Of a stretch of 64,000 nucleotides of DNA, positions 55,948-64,000 are shown piece after piece. The translations under genes were made by a program, and so were the position numbers. Each line of letters begins with the position of its first letter. Position 1 is the first letter of the stretch. The notes under the pieces are model-generated. The model saw only the letters and a program-made list of their open reading frames with translations, ran no database searches and was not told where the DNA came from. Where the stretch lies: NCBI RefSeq assembly GCF_029603165.1, contig NZ_JAQSVC010000001.1:310001-374000 (forward strand), in the 5' to 3' direction. This stretch comes from Galbibacter pacificus. GTDB taxonomy: Bacteria; Bacteroidota; Bacteroidia; Flavobacteriales; Flavobacteriaceae.

Positions 55948-58803
55948 ATGAAAAATACACTGTCAATATTTATAGCATTATTTTCTTACGTGGGCATATT
56001 AAGTGCTCAACAGACAAACTTTACCTCTGGTAGCGCTACGGTGCAATCTACGGAGGTATCTAAAATTTATGATAAGAATAAGAGCAGTTATTGGTTCTTA
56101 ACTAAAAATGACCAAAAAACAAATCAACAACTAACACTAACGCTTACTAAGCCGGGAGATGTGTCAGAGTTAACAATCCTGACAAATATGGCCCAGAAGG
56201 AGCTATCAATACATAACCTACAATTATTTATTTCCTATGACCCTATGAACATGGGGGATCCAATCAATTACAAAGTAAGCAAAAACGGTGCTGATTATGT
56301 TCTTAAATTTCCGCCAAGATATGGGGCACATCTTCAATTAGTATTTGAGGGAAATTCTTTTAATGATTTGGTTAAAATTTTTGAGCTTTCCATAGGCTAT
56401 GAGCAAAAATCAGATGATGTTCATGATACCTTTAAGTTAGAAGAACAACCTTGGATGGATGCCTCCAGATCGGTAGAGAAACGTGTTACTTTGCTTATAA
56501 ATTCGATGTCTCAAGAAGATAAAATGGAACTGCTTAGAGAGGGGTGGGGGATTCCCGGTATACCAAGACTCGGAATTCCTTTCATTAATAAAGTAGAGGC
56601 CATACATGGATACTCTTATGGTAGTGGCGCCACTATCTTCCCTCAATCAATAGGATTAGGGGCAACATGGGATAAAGCTTTAGTTGAAAAAGTATCGGGC
56701 ATTATTGGAGATGAAACAGTAAGCGCCCATACCATTCAGGCCTGGTCACCGGTTCTTGATGTAGCTCAGGATGCTCGATGGGGACGTGTTGAAGAGACTT
56801 ATGGTGAAGATCCCGTATTGGTAACCAAAATTGGGAGTGCTTGGGTAAAAGGATTTAAATCCAGAGGACTTTTCGTAACACCTAAACATTTTGCAGCCCA
56901 TGGTGCCCCATTGGGTGGTCGTGATTCACATGATATTGGGCTGTCCGAACGGGAAATGCGTGAAATTCACCTAGTGCCTTTCAGAGAAATTATTCAAAAG
57001 TATGATGTACAGTCAATTATGGAAGCTTACTCCGACTATTTAGGGGTTCCGGTAGCTAAAAGTAAGGAGCTATTACAAGGTATTTTAAGAGAAGAATGGG
57101 GGTTTGATGGCTTTATTGTCAGTGACTGTGGTGCCGTTGGGAATCTGACAGCTCGGAAACATTATACTGCAGAGGACTATATTGTAGCAGCAAATCAGGC
57201 TTTAGAGGCTGGTATAGCTACTAATTGCGGTGACGTTTATAATAATTCTGCAGTTATTCAGGCAGCTAAGGATGGTCGATTAAATCAGGAAGCATTGGAC
57301 AATACATGTAAAACTATTTTAAGAACGATGTTTCGGAATGGACTTTTTGAGAACAACCCTTCCGAACCTTTAGACTGGGATATTATATATCCTGGATGGA
57401 ATAGCGCGGAACATAAAGCCGTAGCAAGGGAAGCAGCTAGAAAGTCTATCGTTATGCTAAAGAATAAAAATGCTGTATTGCCACTATCTAAATCGCTAAA
57501 AAAAATAGCTGTTATTGGCCCGGGGGCTGATGATCTACAACCAGGAGATTATACGGCTAAACTACAGCCTGGACAATTGAAATCGGTTTTGTATGGAATC
57601 AAAGAAAGCGTGGATGAAAATACAAATGTTATTTTCGAAAAGGGTTGTGAATTTTTTGATACAAAGAACTCAGATATACAAGCAGCTGTAAAAGCAGTCA
57701 GAACTTCGGATGTTGCTGTCCTTGTCCTTGGGGATTGTTCAACTAGTGAAGCCAGCAAAGGTGTTACAAAGACATCGGGAGAAGCAAATGATTATGCAAG
57801 TTTGATTCTGCCTGGTGATCAACAGAAACTATTAGAGGCAGTTTGCGCAACAGGAAAACCCGTAATATTAATTTTACAAAGCGGGAGGCCCTATAACCTT
57901 AGTTTTGCTAAGGAGCACTGTAACGCAATACTTGTAAATTGGTTGCCAGGTCAAGAAGGGGGACCAGCTACTGCGGACGTGTTATTTGGGGATTATAATC
58001 CATCTGGAAAGCTGCCCATGACCTTTCCTAAAAGTGTGGCACAGCTTCCCTTATATTATAATTTTAAAACTTCTGGAAGAGGTTATAATTATGTAGACAT
58101 GGACTTTTATCCTTTGTATCGTTTTGGTTATGGATTAAGTTATACCCATTTTACTTATTCTAATTTAAAAACCGAAGTTTTAGCAAATGGATCTATCTCA
58201 GTAAATATAGATATCACCAATTCCGGCCCTATAGATGGTGAAGAAGTAGTACAATTATATATTACTGATATGTTTGCAAGTGTGAAAACGAGGGTACTTG
58301 AATTAAAGGATTTTGAAAAGGTTATGTTAAAGCCGAAACAAACTAAAGCAATCAAGTTTATCCTTAGTCCGTACGCACTTTCATTACTTAATGATAAAAT
58401 GGACAGGGTTGTTGAAAAAGGTGCTTTTAAAGTCTCAGTAGGGGGAGTTAGCCCAAGATATAAAGCCGGTAATAATATAAAAGAAAGTGTGGGTTATGGA
58501 TCAGATAATGAGGGTCTTACATCGATAGTTGAATATGGCCAATCTTTTAAAGCAGATTTTCATATAGAACTTCAAAAGTCACAAGAAGCTACAGAAAATA
58601 ATATAGCATATAAGATAGTGAATTTAGGAAATATTACAGACACCGACAAACTGAAACTTTACGTCAACGGAAAGGAATATACATCACAGAATATAGAATT
58701 GGCAGCTGGAGAAGAAAAAATAGTAAAATTTAAACTTCCTCAAATTCTCATTAAAGATGTTATAGTAACGAGTAAATATAAGAGTCTTTCAACCTCTTTG
58801 TAA
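55948..58803 (+). CDS. GH3 beta-glycosidase with N-terminal binding domain
   Basis: About 951 residues from the ATG at 55948 (MKNTLSIFIALFSYVGILSAQ); a TTG at 55933 within the GH2 end is less likely. An N-terminal F5/8-like domain lies at about 20-145. The GH3 barrel shows EAIHGYSYGSGATIFPQ, ARWGRVEETYGEDPVL, TPKHFAAHGAP and FIVSDCGAVGNL with the probable nucleophile Asp393. It is followed by the sandwich domain (SGKLPMTFPKSVAQLP) and an FN3-like domain. An extra C-terminal beta domain of about 110 residues (from about 840) resembles CARDB/NEW3-type modules. Confidence 0.9.
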   Translation: MKNTLSIFIALFSYVGILSAQQTNFTSGSATVQSTEVSKIYDKNKSSYWFLTKNDQKTNQQLTLTLTKPGDVSELTILTNMAQKELSIHNLQLFISYDPMNMGDPINYKVSKNGADYVLKFPPRYGAHLQLVFEGNSFNDLVKIFELSIGYEQKSDDVHDTFKLEEQPWMDASRSVEKRVTLLINSMSQEDKMELLREGWGIPGIPRLGIPFINKVEAIHGYSYGSGATIFPQSIGLGATWDKALVEKVSGIIGDETVSAHTIQAWSPVLDVAQDARWGRVEETYGEDPVLVTKIGSAWVKGFKSRGLFVTPKHFAAHGAPLGGRDSHDIGLSEREMREIHLVPFREIIQKYDVQSIMEAYSDYLGVPVAKSKELLQGILREEWGFDGFIVSDCGAVGNLTARKHYTAEDYIVAANQALEAGIATNCGDVYNNSAVIQAAKDGRLNQEALDNTCKTILRTMFRNGLFENNPSEPLDWDIIYPGWNSAEHKAVAREAARKSIVMLKNKNAVLPLSKSLKKIAVIGPGADDLQPGDYTAKLQPGQLKSVLYGIKESVDENTNVIFEKGCEFFDTKNSDIQAAVKAVRTSDVAVLVLGDCSTSEASKGVTKTSGEANDYASLILPGDQQKLLEAVCATGKPVILILQSGRPYNLSFAKEHCNAILVNWLPGQEGGPATADVLFGDYNPSGKLPMTFPKSVAQLPLYYNFKTSGRGYNYVDMDFYPLYRFGYGLSYTHFTYSNLKTEVLANGSISVNIDITNSGPIDGEEVVQLYITDMFASVKTRVLELKDFEKVMLKPKQTKAIKFILSPYALSLLNDKMDRVVEKGAFKVSVGGVSPRYKAGNNIKESVGYGSDNEGLTSIVEYGQSFKADFHIELQKSQEATENNIAYKIVNLGNITDTDKLKLYVNGKEYTSQNIELAAGEEKIVKFKLPQILIKDVIVTSKYKSLSTSL

Positions 58804-58823
58804 TAAATAAATTATTTCATTTT

Positions 58824-61298
58824 ATGGAAAAAATAGTTAAAAATCTGATAGTTGTTATAGCTTTCTATTTGGTACAACCGATGCTATCACAGAACGTTGA
58901 ACCAGCAAGTATTCGGACAACTGAAATTTCAAATACATGGAAGGACCGTGCTAAGGTCATTTCGAATAAGGAGTTACAAAATGATAAAAATATATTATGG
59001 TATGCCGAGCCAGCCAATGAATGGGAGAAAGCTTTACCGCTTGGAAATGGGCAACTTGGGGCTATGGTATTTGGGGGGGTTCAAGATGAAAGAATACAAT
59101 TGAATGAAAGTACTTTATGGGATGGGTATGCACAGGATGCCAATAATCCGAAAGCACTTTCTGTATTACGGGAAGTCCAGGGTTTGTTGTTCCAGGATCA
59201 AAATGAGCGAGCAGTAGCCTTAGCAGAGAAAAATATGTTAGGCATACCTGCCGGGGTTAAATCCTATCAATCTTTGGGAGAATTATGGCTAGATACCCCC
59301 CATGATCAGGTGAATGGCTATGTACGGAGTCTGGATATGGAAAATGCCATAGTCCATACGGATTATTCTTATAAAAACACCAAATTTAATAGGGAGGCAT
59401 TTATTTCTTCAGTGGATAAAGTAATGGTAATACGATTTACTGCGGACAAAAAAGAGAAAATAAATCTATCATTCACATTAAAAAGGGCACAGGATGCCCA
59501 GATTCAGGTTGATCCTATAGACTCTAATTCCCTTATATTAAAAGGTCAAATACGCTTAAACACCAAAATGGACACAATCGAAGGACTTAGTTTTTCGGCT
59601 CAAGTTAAAGTGATATCACAAGACGGAAAAGTTTCCCAAAAAAATGGTACGATAAAAGTAGAGAATTCAAGTGAGTTGATGATATTGGTGGCGGGAGCAA
59701 CCAATTACCCAGGATTGGCCCATGCACATACTGGTATATTAAAACCTAAAGATTATCCACTTCATGCATGTAAGGATATTATTGAAAAAGCATCCGATAA
59801 ATCATATGAACAGTTAAAATCCGATCATATAAAATTTTATAAAAAATTCTTTGACCGGGTTGAAATTAATCTTGGAACAGATAGAATTATGGGATCAAAG
59901 TCAACAGCTCTAAGATTGGATGATGCAAAAATTGACGGAAAACCTGATTTGAGATTAATTGAAAATTACTTTCAGTTTGGTAGATATCTCTTAATTTCAA
60001 GTTCACAACCAGGCACTATGCCCGCTAATCTACAAGGATTATGGGCCTGGCAAATGCATGCCCCGTGGAATGCCGATTACCATACGAATATTAATTTCCA
60101 AATGAACTATTGGCCTACTGAGATTACCAATCTTTCTGAATTGCACCAGCCATATTTTGATTTATTAAGTTCTTTAATTGTTCCAGGGGAACGAACGGCA
60201 AACACGATGTATGGAGCAAGAGGATGGGTTGTCCACCATTTAACGGATGCTTGGGGATTTACGGTTCCTGCCGATGGCCCCCAGGGGATATGGCCAATGG
60301 GCGCCGCCTGGGCTGTTCGTCAGGCCTGGGATTATTATGCATATACGGGGGATAAAATTTTCTTAAAAAACACTGCCTATCCCTTAATGAAAGGGGCTTC
60401 TAGGTTTATTATGGATTTTTTGGTAGAAGCCCCTAATGGAACTGCATGCCCTGGTAAATTAGTGACAAACCCTTCATATTCCCCAGAAAATACCTTTATT
60501 AAACCGGATGGTTCAACTTCTGTTTTTACTTACGGAGCTACTATGGATTTACAAATAATCCATGAGCTTCTCACAACAACCAAAGAAGCCGCTGACATTT
60601 TAAATATGGATGAATTGTTTCAAAAGGAATGTTTAAAAACCCTTAAACAACTAGCACCAATAAGAATAAGTAAAACTACGGGGAGGATTATGGAATGGGC
60701 AGAAGATTATGAGGAGGTAGAGCCACATCATAGGCATACATCACATTTATTTGGATTATATCCTTCAAACCAGATAACAATATTGGAAACCCCAGATTTG
60801 GCTAGAGCTGCAAAAAAAACTTTAGAGGGTAGAGGAGATGGCGGGACAGGTTGGAGTCTGGCGTGGAAAATAAATATGTGGAATCGTCTTCATGATGGGG
60901 AACATGCATATCTATTGTTATCCAATTTACTTAAAGATAAAACATTGCCAAATTTATTTGATAATCACCCTCCATTTCAAATAGATGGAAATTTTGGTGC
61001 CACTGCTGCAATAGCAGAAATGTTTGTTCAGAGCCAATCAAGGGATAAGAATGGAAATTATATAATAGAACTATTACCTTCTTTGCCTAAAGAATTTATA
61101 AGGGGCCATGTCTCTGGGCTTTTGGCAAGGGGAGGATTTGAGGTCAGTATTAGCTGGAATAATAAAAAAATAAGGGAGGTTCGAATCAAATCTAATAAAG
61201 GTGGTGTCCTGAATATAAAATACAATGGTTTGAGTTTTAAGGGGAAAATGACTCAAGGCACTACAATAAAATTAAACGGGGACCTAAATCGAATATAA
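58824..61298 (+). CDS. GH95 alpha-L-fucosidase or alpha-L-galactosidase
   Basis: An 824-residue secreted protein with a signal peptide ending near PMLSQ. The N-terminal GH95 domain begins ILWYAEPANEWEKALPLGNGQLGAMVFG and LNESTLWDG. The (alpha/alpha)6 domain has PWNADYHTNINFQMNYWPTE (Asn pair of the GH95 active site), WAEDYEEVEPHHRHTSHLFGLYP (probable acid Glu near 626) and FQIDGNFGATAAIAEM (probable Asp). GH95 is an inverting family acting on alpha-1,2-fucose or alpha-L-galactose; which one applies here is not decided. Confidence 0.9.
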   Translation: MEKIVKNLIVVIAFYLVQPMLSQNVEPASIRTTEISNTWKDRAKVISNKELQNDKNILWYAEPANEWEKALPLGNGQLGAMVFGGVQDERIQLNESTLWDGYAQDANNPKALSVLREVQGLLFQDQNERAVALAEKNMLGIPAGVKSYQSLGELWLDTPHDQVNGYVRSLDMENAIVHTDYSYKNTKFNREAFISSVDKVMVIRFTADKKEKINLSFTLKRAQDAQIQVDPIDSNSLILKGQIRLNTKMDTIEGLSFSAQVKVISQDGKVSQKNGTIKVENSSELMILVAGATNYPGLAHAHTGILKPKDYPLHACKDIIEKASDKSYEQLKSDHIKFYKKFFDRVEINLGTDRIMGSKSTALRLDDAKIDGKPDLRLIENYFQFGRYLLISSSQPGTMPANLQGLWAWQMHAPWNADYHTNINFQMNYWPTEITNLSELHQPYFDLLSSLIVPGERTANTMYGARGWVVHHLTDAWGFTVPADGPQGIWPMGAAWAVRQAWDYYAYTGDKIFLKNTAYPLMKGASRFIMDFLVEAPNGTACPGKLVTNPSYSPENTFIKPDGSTSVFTYGATMDLQIIHELLTTTKEAADILNMDELFQKECLKTLKQLAPIRISKTTGRIMEWAEDYEEVEPHHRHTSHLFGLYPSNQITILETPDLARAAKKTLEGRGDGGTGWSLAWKINMWNRLHDGEHAYLLLSNLLKDKTLPNLFDNHPPFQIDGNFGATAAIAEMFVQSQSRDKNGNYIIELLPSLPKEFIRGHVSGLLARGGFEVSISWNNKKIREVRIKSNKGGVLNIKYNGLSFKGKMTQGTTIKLNGDLNRI

Positions 61299-61299
61299 T

Positions 61300-63618
61300 A
61301 TGACAATGAAAATAAAACTAGTTACCAAGGGATTGACTGCTATGGTATTAATAGTACTTTTAAGCAGTTGTGATAAGACTAAATATGATAATCAGGTAAG
61401 TCTACCGAATACACCGGTTGATTATGTCAATCCATATATGGGAAATATAAGCCATATGCTCGTGCCTACCTTTCCCACAATTCATTTACCGAACAGTATG
61501 TTGCGTGTTTATCCGGAGAGGAATGATTATACAGGGGATCGACTTCATGGACTACCATTAATAGTAACAAGCCATAGGGGGAGTTCTGCTTTTAATTTAA
61601 GTCCTTACAGAGGTTCAGAATTCGATTTAAAACCAGTTTTGAATTATTCATATGATCAGGAAAAAATCACCCCTTATTCCTATCAAGTCTACTTAGATGA
61701 ACAAAATATATCATTGGATTATGGACTTTCCCATCAGTCGGGAATGTATGAAATATCTTTAGAAGGAGATTTAAAGAAAGATGTTTTTTTGATATTGAAT
61801 TCAAAAAATGGATTTCTTCAATGGGATGGAACTGCGTTTTCAGGGTATCAGAATTTAGCAAACAATACAAAAGTGTTTATTTATTTCAAACCGGAACACC
61901 TACCAAAAGAGGTCACTGTTTTAAAAAATGGAGCAAGTATTTCCGGACATCAAACTACAGGTAAGAATGCTAGTTTGATACTTAAGTATGCAGAAAGCAT
62001 TAAAAAAATAGCCATACAATACGGTGTTTCTTTCATAAGTGAACTTCAGGCGAAAGCAAATATGAAAAGGGAAATAGAAGGCAAAACCCTCGAAAAGATA
62101 CAACTTTTAGGAAAGGAAATATGGAATGAGTCTCTTGGTAAAATTCAAGTGAAAGGTGGTGATATACAAGACGAGCATGTTTTTTATACTTCTCTTTATC
62201 GATGTTTTGAACGCCCTGTTTGCATTTCTGAAGATGGACAATATTTTAGTGCATTTGATGGCAAGGTACATCAAGATAATGGGAGGGACTTTTATACTGA
62301 TGATTGGATTTGGGATTCTTATAGGGCACATCACCCACTACGAGTTCTTATTGACCCAAAGAAAGAGCAGGATATCTTAAACTCCTTTATCCTTATGTCA
62401 GAACAAATGGATAATTTTTGGTTGCCAACTTTTCCGGAAATTACTGGAGATAGTCGACGAATGAACTCCAATCATGGCGTGGCAGCTATAATTGATGGAT
62501 ACAGGAAGGGACTGACAGATTTCGATTTGGAAGCTGCATATAAGGCAGCTAAGGGTGCCATTACTCAAAAAACACTAGCGCCGTGGTCAGGAAAGCCGGC
62601 AGGTTGGTTAGATTCCTTTTATAAGGAACATGGATATATTCCTGCTTTATATCCAGATGAGGAGGAAACTGTGGAAGAGGTAAATCATTTTGAAAAGAGA
62701 CAACCTGTGGCAGTTTCTTTGGGAACGGCCTATGATCAGTGGTGTTTGTCCCAAATAGCTAAAGAACTTCATAAACAAAATGATTATAAGGCTTTTCTTA
62801 ATGCGTCCTACAATTATAGAAATTTATTTAATACCCAGACGCTCTTTTTTCACCCTAAAGATAAAGAGGGGAAATTTATCGAACCTTTTGATTATGTATT
62901 TTCCGGGGGTCTGGGAGCAAGAAACTATTACGGAGAGAATAATGCATGGACATACAGATGGGATGTACAACATAATATCGCTGATTTGATTAACCTAATG
63001 GGTGGAAACGAATCCTTTATTTCCAATTTAGATGCTATGTTTTCAGAGCCTATGGGCAAAGGAAAATCTCAGTTTTATGCTCAGTTACCGGACCAAACAG
63101 GAAATGTGGGGCAATTTAGCATGGCCAATGAGCCTTCCTTACATATTCCTTATTTATACAATTATGCTGGAGCACCATGGAAAACACAAAAAAGAATACA
63201 TAAACTGATTCATACTTGGTTTAGAAATGATCTAATGGGAGTACCAGGAGACGAAGATGGGGGCGGTATGTCTTCATTTGTTGTCTTTTCTCAACTTGGA
63301 TTTTATCCGGTAACTCCGGGATTACCTATCTATAATATAGGAAGTCCATTTTTTGAGAAAAGTACCATTGAGTTAGAAAACGGTAAAAAATTTACCATCA
63401 TTGCCGAAAATTACTCTATGGAAAATAAATACATACAATCTGCAACCCTAAACGGAACCCCTTTAAATAAGGCATGGTTTACACATCAAGAATTGATGCA
63501 AGGAGGAACCCTTAAACTTCTAATGGGATCTAGGGCAAATAAAACTTGGGGAAGTAATCCGGCAATGGTTCCCCCATCCGCTGAACCATATATTAAAACT
63601 ACAAAAAATGAAAACTAA
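61300..63618 (+). CDS. divergent GH92-family glycosidase lipoprotein
   Basis: A 772-residue lipoprotein with lipobox LLSSC (about Cys25). The fold-level GH92 motifs remain but are altered: ENNAWTYRWDVQHN in place of EGNAWQY, ANEPSLHIPYLYNYAG in place of GNEPSHHIAYLYNYSG, and GDEDGGGMSSFVVFSQLGFYPV in place of GNEDCGQMSAWY. The N-terminal domain (VDYVNPYMGNISHMLVPTFPTIHLPNS) also lacks the usual GxGGHGHxxPGA pattern. The acidic residues are kept, so it is probably active but with altered specificity. Only about 35% of positions look shared with the other GH92 in these blocks by eye. Confidence 0.82.
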   Translation: MTMKIKLVTKGLTAMVLIVLLSSCDKTKYDNQVSLPNTPVDYVNPYMGNISHMLVPTFPTIHLPNSMLRVYPERNDYTGDRLHGLPLIVTSHRGSSAFNLSPYRGSEFDLKPVLNYSYDQEKITPYSYQVYLDEQNISLDYGLSHQSGMYEISLEGDLKKDVFLILNSKNGFLQWDGTAFSGYQNLANNTKVFIYFKPEHLPKEVTVLKNGASISGHQTTGKNASLILKYAESIKKIAIQYGVSFISELQAKANMKREIEGKTLEKIQLLGKEIWNESLGKIQVKGGDIQDEHVFYTSLYRCFERPVCISEDGQYFSAFDGKVHQDNGRDFYTDDWIWDSYRAHHPLRVLIDPKKEQDILNSFILMSEQMDNFWLPTFPEITGDSRRMNSNHGVAAIIDGYRKGLTDFDLEAAYKAAKGAITQKTLAPWSGKPAGWLDSFYKEHGYIPALYPDEEETVEEVNHFEKRQPVAVSLGTAYDQWCLSQIAKELHKQNDYKAFLNASYNYRNLFNTQTLFFHPKDKEGKFIEPFDYVFSGGLGARNYYGENNAWTYRWDVQHNIADLINLMGGNESFISNLDAMFSEPMGKGKSQFYAQLPDQTGNVGQFSMANEPSLHIPYLYNYAGAPWKTQKRIHKLIHTWFRNDLMGVPGDEDGGGMSSFVVFSQLGFYPVTPGLPIYNIGSPFFEKSTIELENGKKFTIIAENYSMENKYIQSATLNGTPLNKAWFTHQELMQGGTLKLLMGSRANKTWGSNPAMVPPSAEPYIKTTKNEN

Positions 63619-64000
63619 ATTACTTATAAAAAGAATAAAGTTCATAAAATTGATTTCCTTTTTGGTTTTGATACTATTTTTTTTGAATGGATGTCAAAAG
63701 AAAAAATCTACTCGTATTTATAAAGATTTTACAAAAGATTTTTCCTTGAGGGTAAATAATCTATTAAGCTATATGACTCTTGAAGAGAAGGTAGGCATGT
63801 TGCGTTACGACAATCCGGGAGTCCCCCGTTTGGGAATCCCCCGATACAATTGGTGGAACGAATGTTTACATGGAGTGGCAAGAGCCGGAGAAGCGACAGT
63901 TTTCCCTCAGGCAATAGGCTTGGCTTCCAGTTTTGATGAGAGGCTCATGAAAGAAGTAGCAACGGTCATTTCTGATGAAGCTAGGGCAAAACATCAATAC
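63608..64000 (+). CDS. GH3 beta-xylosidase-like lipoprotein, cut by window end
   Basis: The start ATG at 63608 overlaps the GH92 stop by 11 bases. The visible 131 residues begin MKTKLLIKRIKFIKLISF and have a lipobox LNGC (Cys29). The GH3 N-terminus follows, with MTLEEKVGMLRYDNPGVPRL, RYNWWNECLHGVARAGEAT and VFPQAIGLASSFDERL. The NWWNECLHGVARAG block is typical of the GH3 branch with beta-xylosidase and alpha-arabinofuranosidase activities. The nucleophile lies beyond the window. Confidence 0.88.
   Translation, partial: MKTKLLIKRIKFIKLISFLVLILFFLNGCQKKKSTRIYKDFTKDFSLRVNNLLSYMTLEEKVGMLRYDNPGVPRLGIPRYNWWNECLHGVARAGEATVFPQAIGLASSFDERLMKEVATVISDEARAKHQY

Noticed and set aside
19897-64000. Integrase, insertion sequence or CRISPR array in the PUL region
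   Set aside because: No transposase, recombinase, Cas-like protein or regularly spaced repeat was recognised on either strand.

Overview
The window is a chromosomal segment of a member of the Bacteroidota, most likely a Flavobacteriaceae species. Evidence for this: gliding genes gldB-gldC, a complete flavobacterial-style division and cell-wall (dcw) cluster, TAnnTTTG-type promoters, SusC/SusD pairs and many Bacteroidota-type lipoproteins. MurE carries the DNPR motif of meso-diaminopimelate-adding enzymes, which fits a Gram-negative wall.

Region 1 (1-20013) is conserved housekeeping DNA. gldB and gldC are followed by a DUF4252-like lipoprotein. A minus-strand pair follows (alpha/beta hydrolase, engB), then a tightly packed plus-strand dcw cluster: mraZ, rsmH, ftsL, ftsI, murE, mraY, murD, ftsW, murG, murC, ftsQ, ftsA, ftsZ. 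ftsZ ends at a terminator, and a YqeY-like gene and tRNA-Arg(UCG) with its own terminator close the region. Upstream of mraZ lie four AAAGTG repeats at an exact 10-bp period, an apparent MraZ operator.

Region 2 (about 20014-64000, running off the right edge) is visibly more AT-rich and is one large polysaccharide utilization locus (PUL). A minus-strand gene encodes an unusual membrane-spanning regulator: LamG-like and Kelch-like periplasmic part, one membrane helix, and a cytoplasmic SARP/BTAD-like DNA-binding part. It is divergent from plus-strand operon 1 (23420-36961): SusC, SusD, a DUF3823-like lipoprotein, an SGNH plus alpha/beta-hydrolase fusion esterase, a ROK sugar kinase, two tandem GH71/99-like enzymes and two GH43-like enzymes. 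A strong terminator follows.

Operon 2 (37663 to beyond 64000) opens with a second SusC/SusD pair. Next comes a cassette of an SGNH-TPR membrane protein, an SxtJ-like protein, a DUF5989-like micro-protein and an O-carbamoyltransferase. After it come an unrecognised secreted protein, GH92, GH3, GH2, GH3, GH95, a divergent GH92 and a third GH3 cut by the window end. No sulfatase or polysaccharide lyase is seen. The enzyme set suggests a branched neutral heteroglycan containing alpha-mannose and fucose or L-galactose, with arabinose/xylose-type and beta-linked sugars, possibly esterified; the actual substrate cannot be read from sequence.

The most notable observations are: (i) a nearly identical roughly 60-bp element with a TTAAT...ATTAA palindrome (also an 11-bp-spaced TAATTA direct repeat) upstream of both susC genes at the same distance from a TTTG promoter box, plausibly the target of the SARP-like regulator; and (ii) the carbamoyltransferase cassette, resembling saxitoxin-cluster sxtI/J/K partners, inside a glycan-degradation operon.
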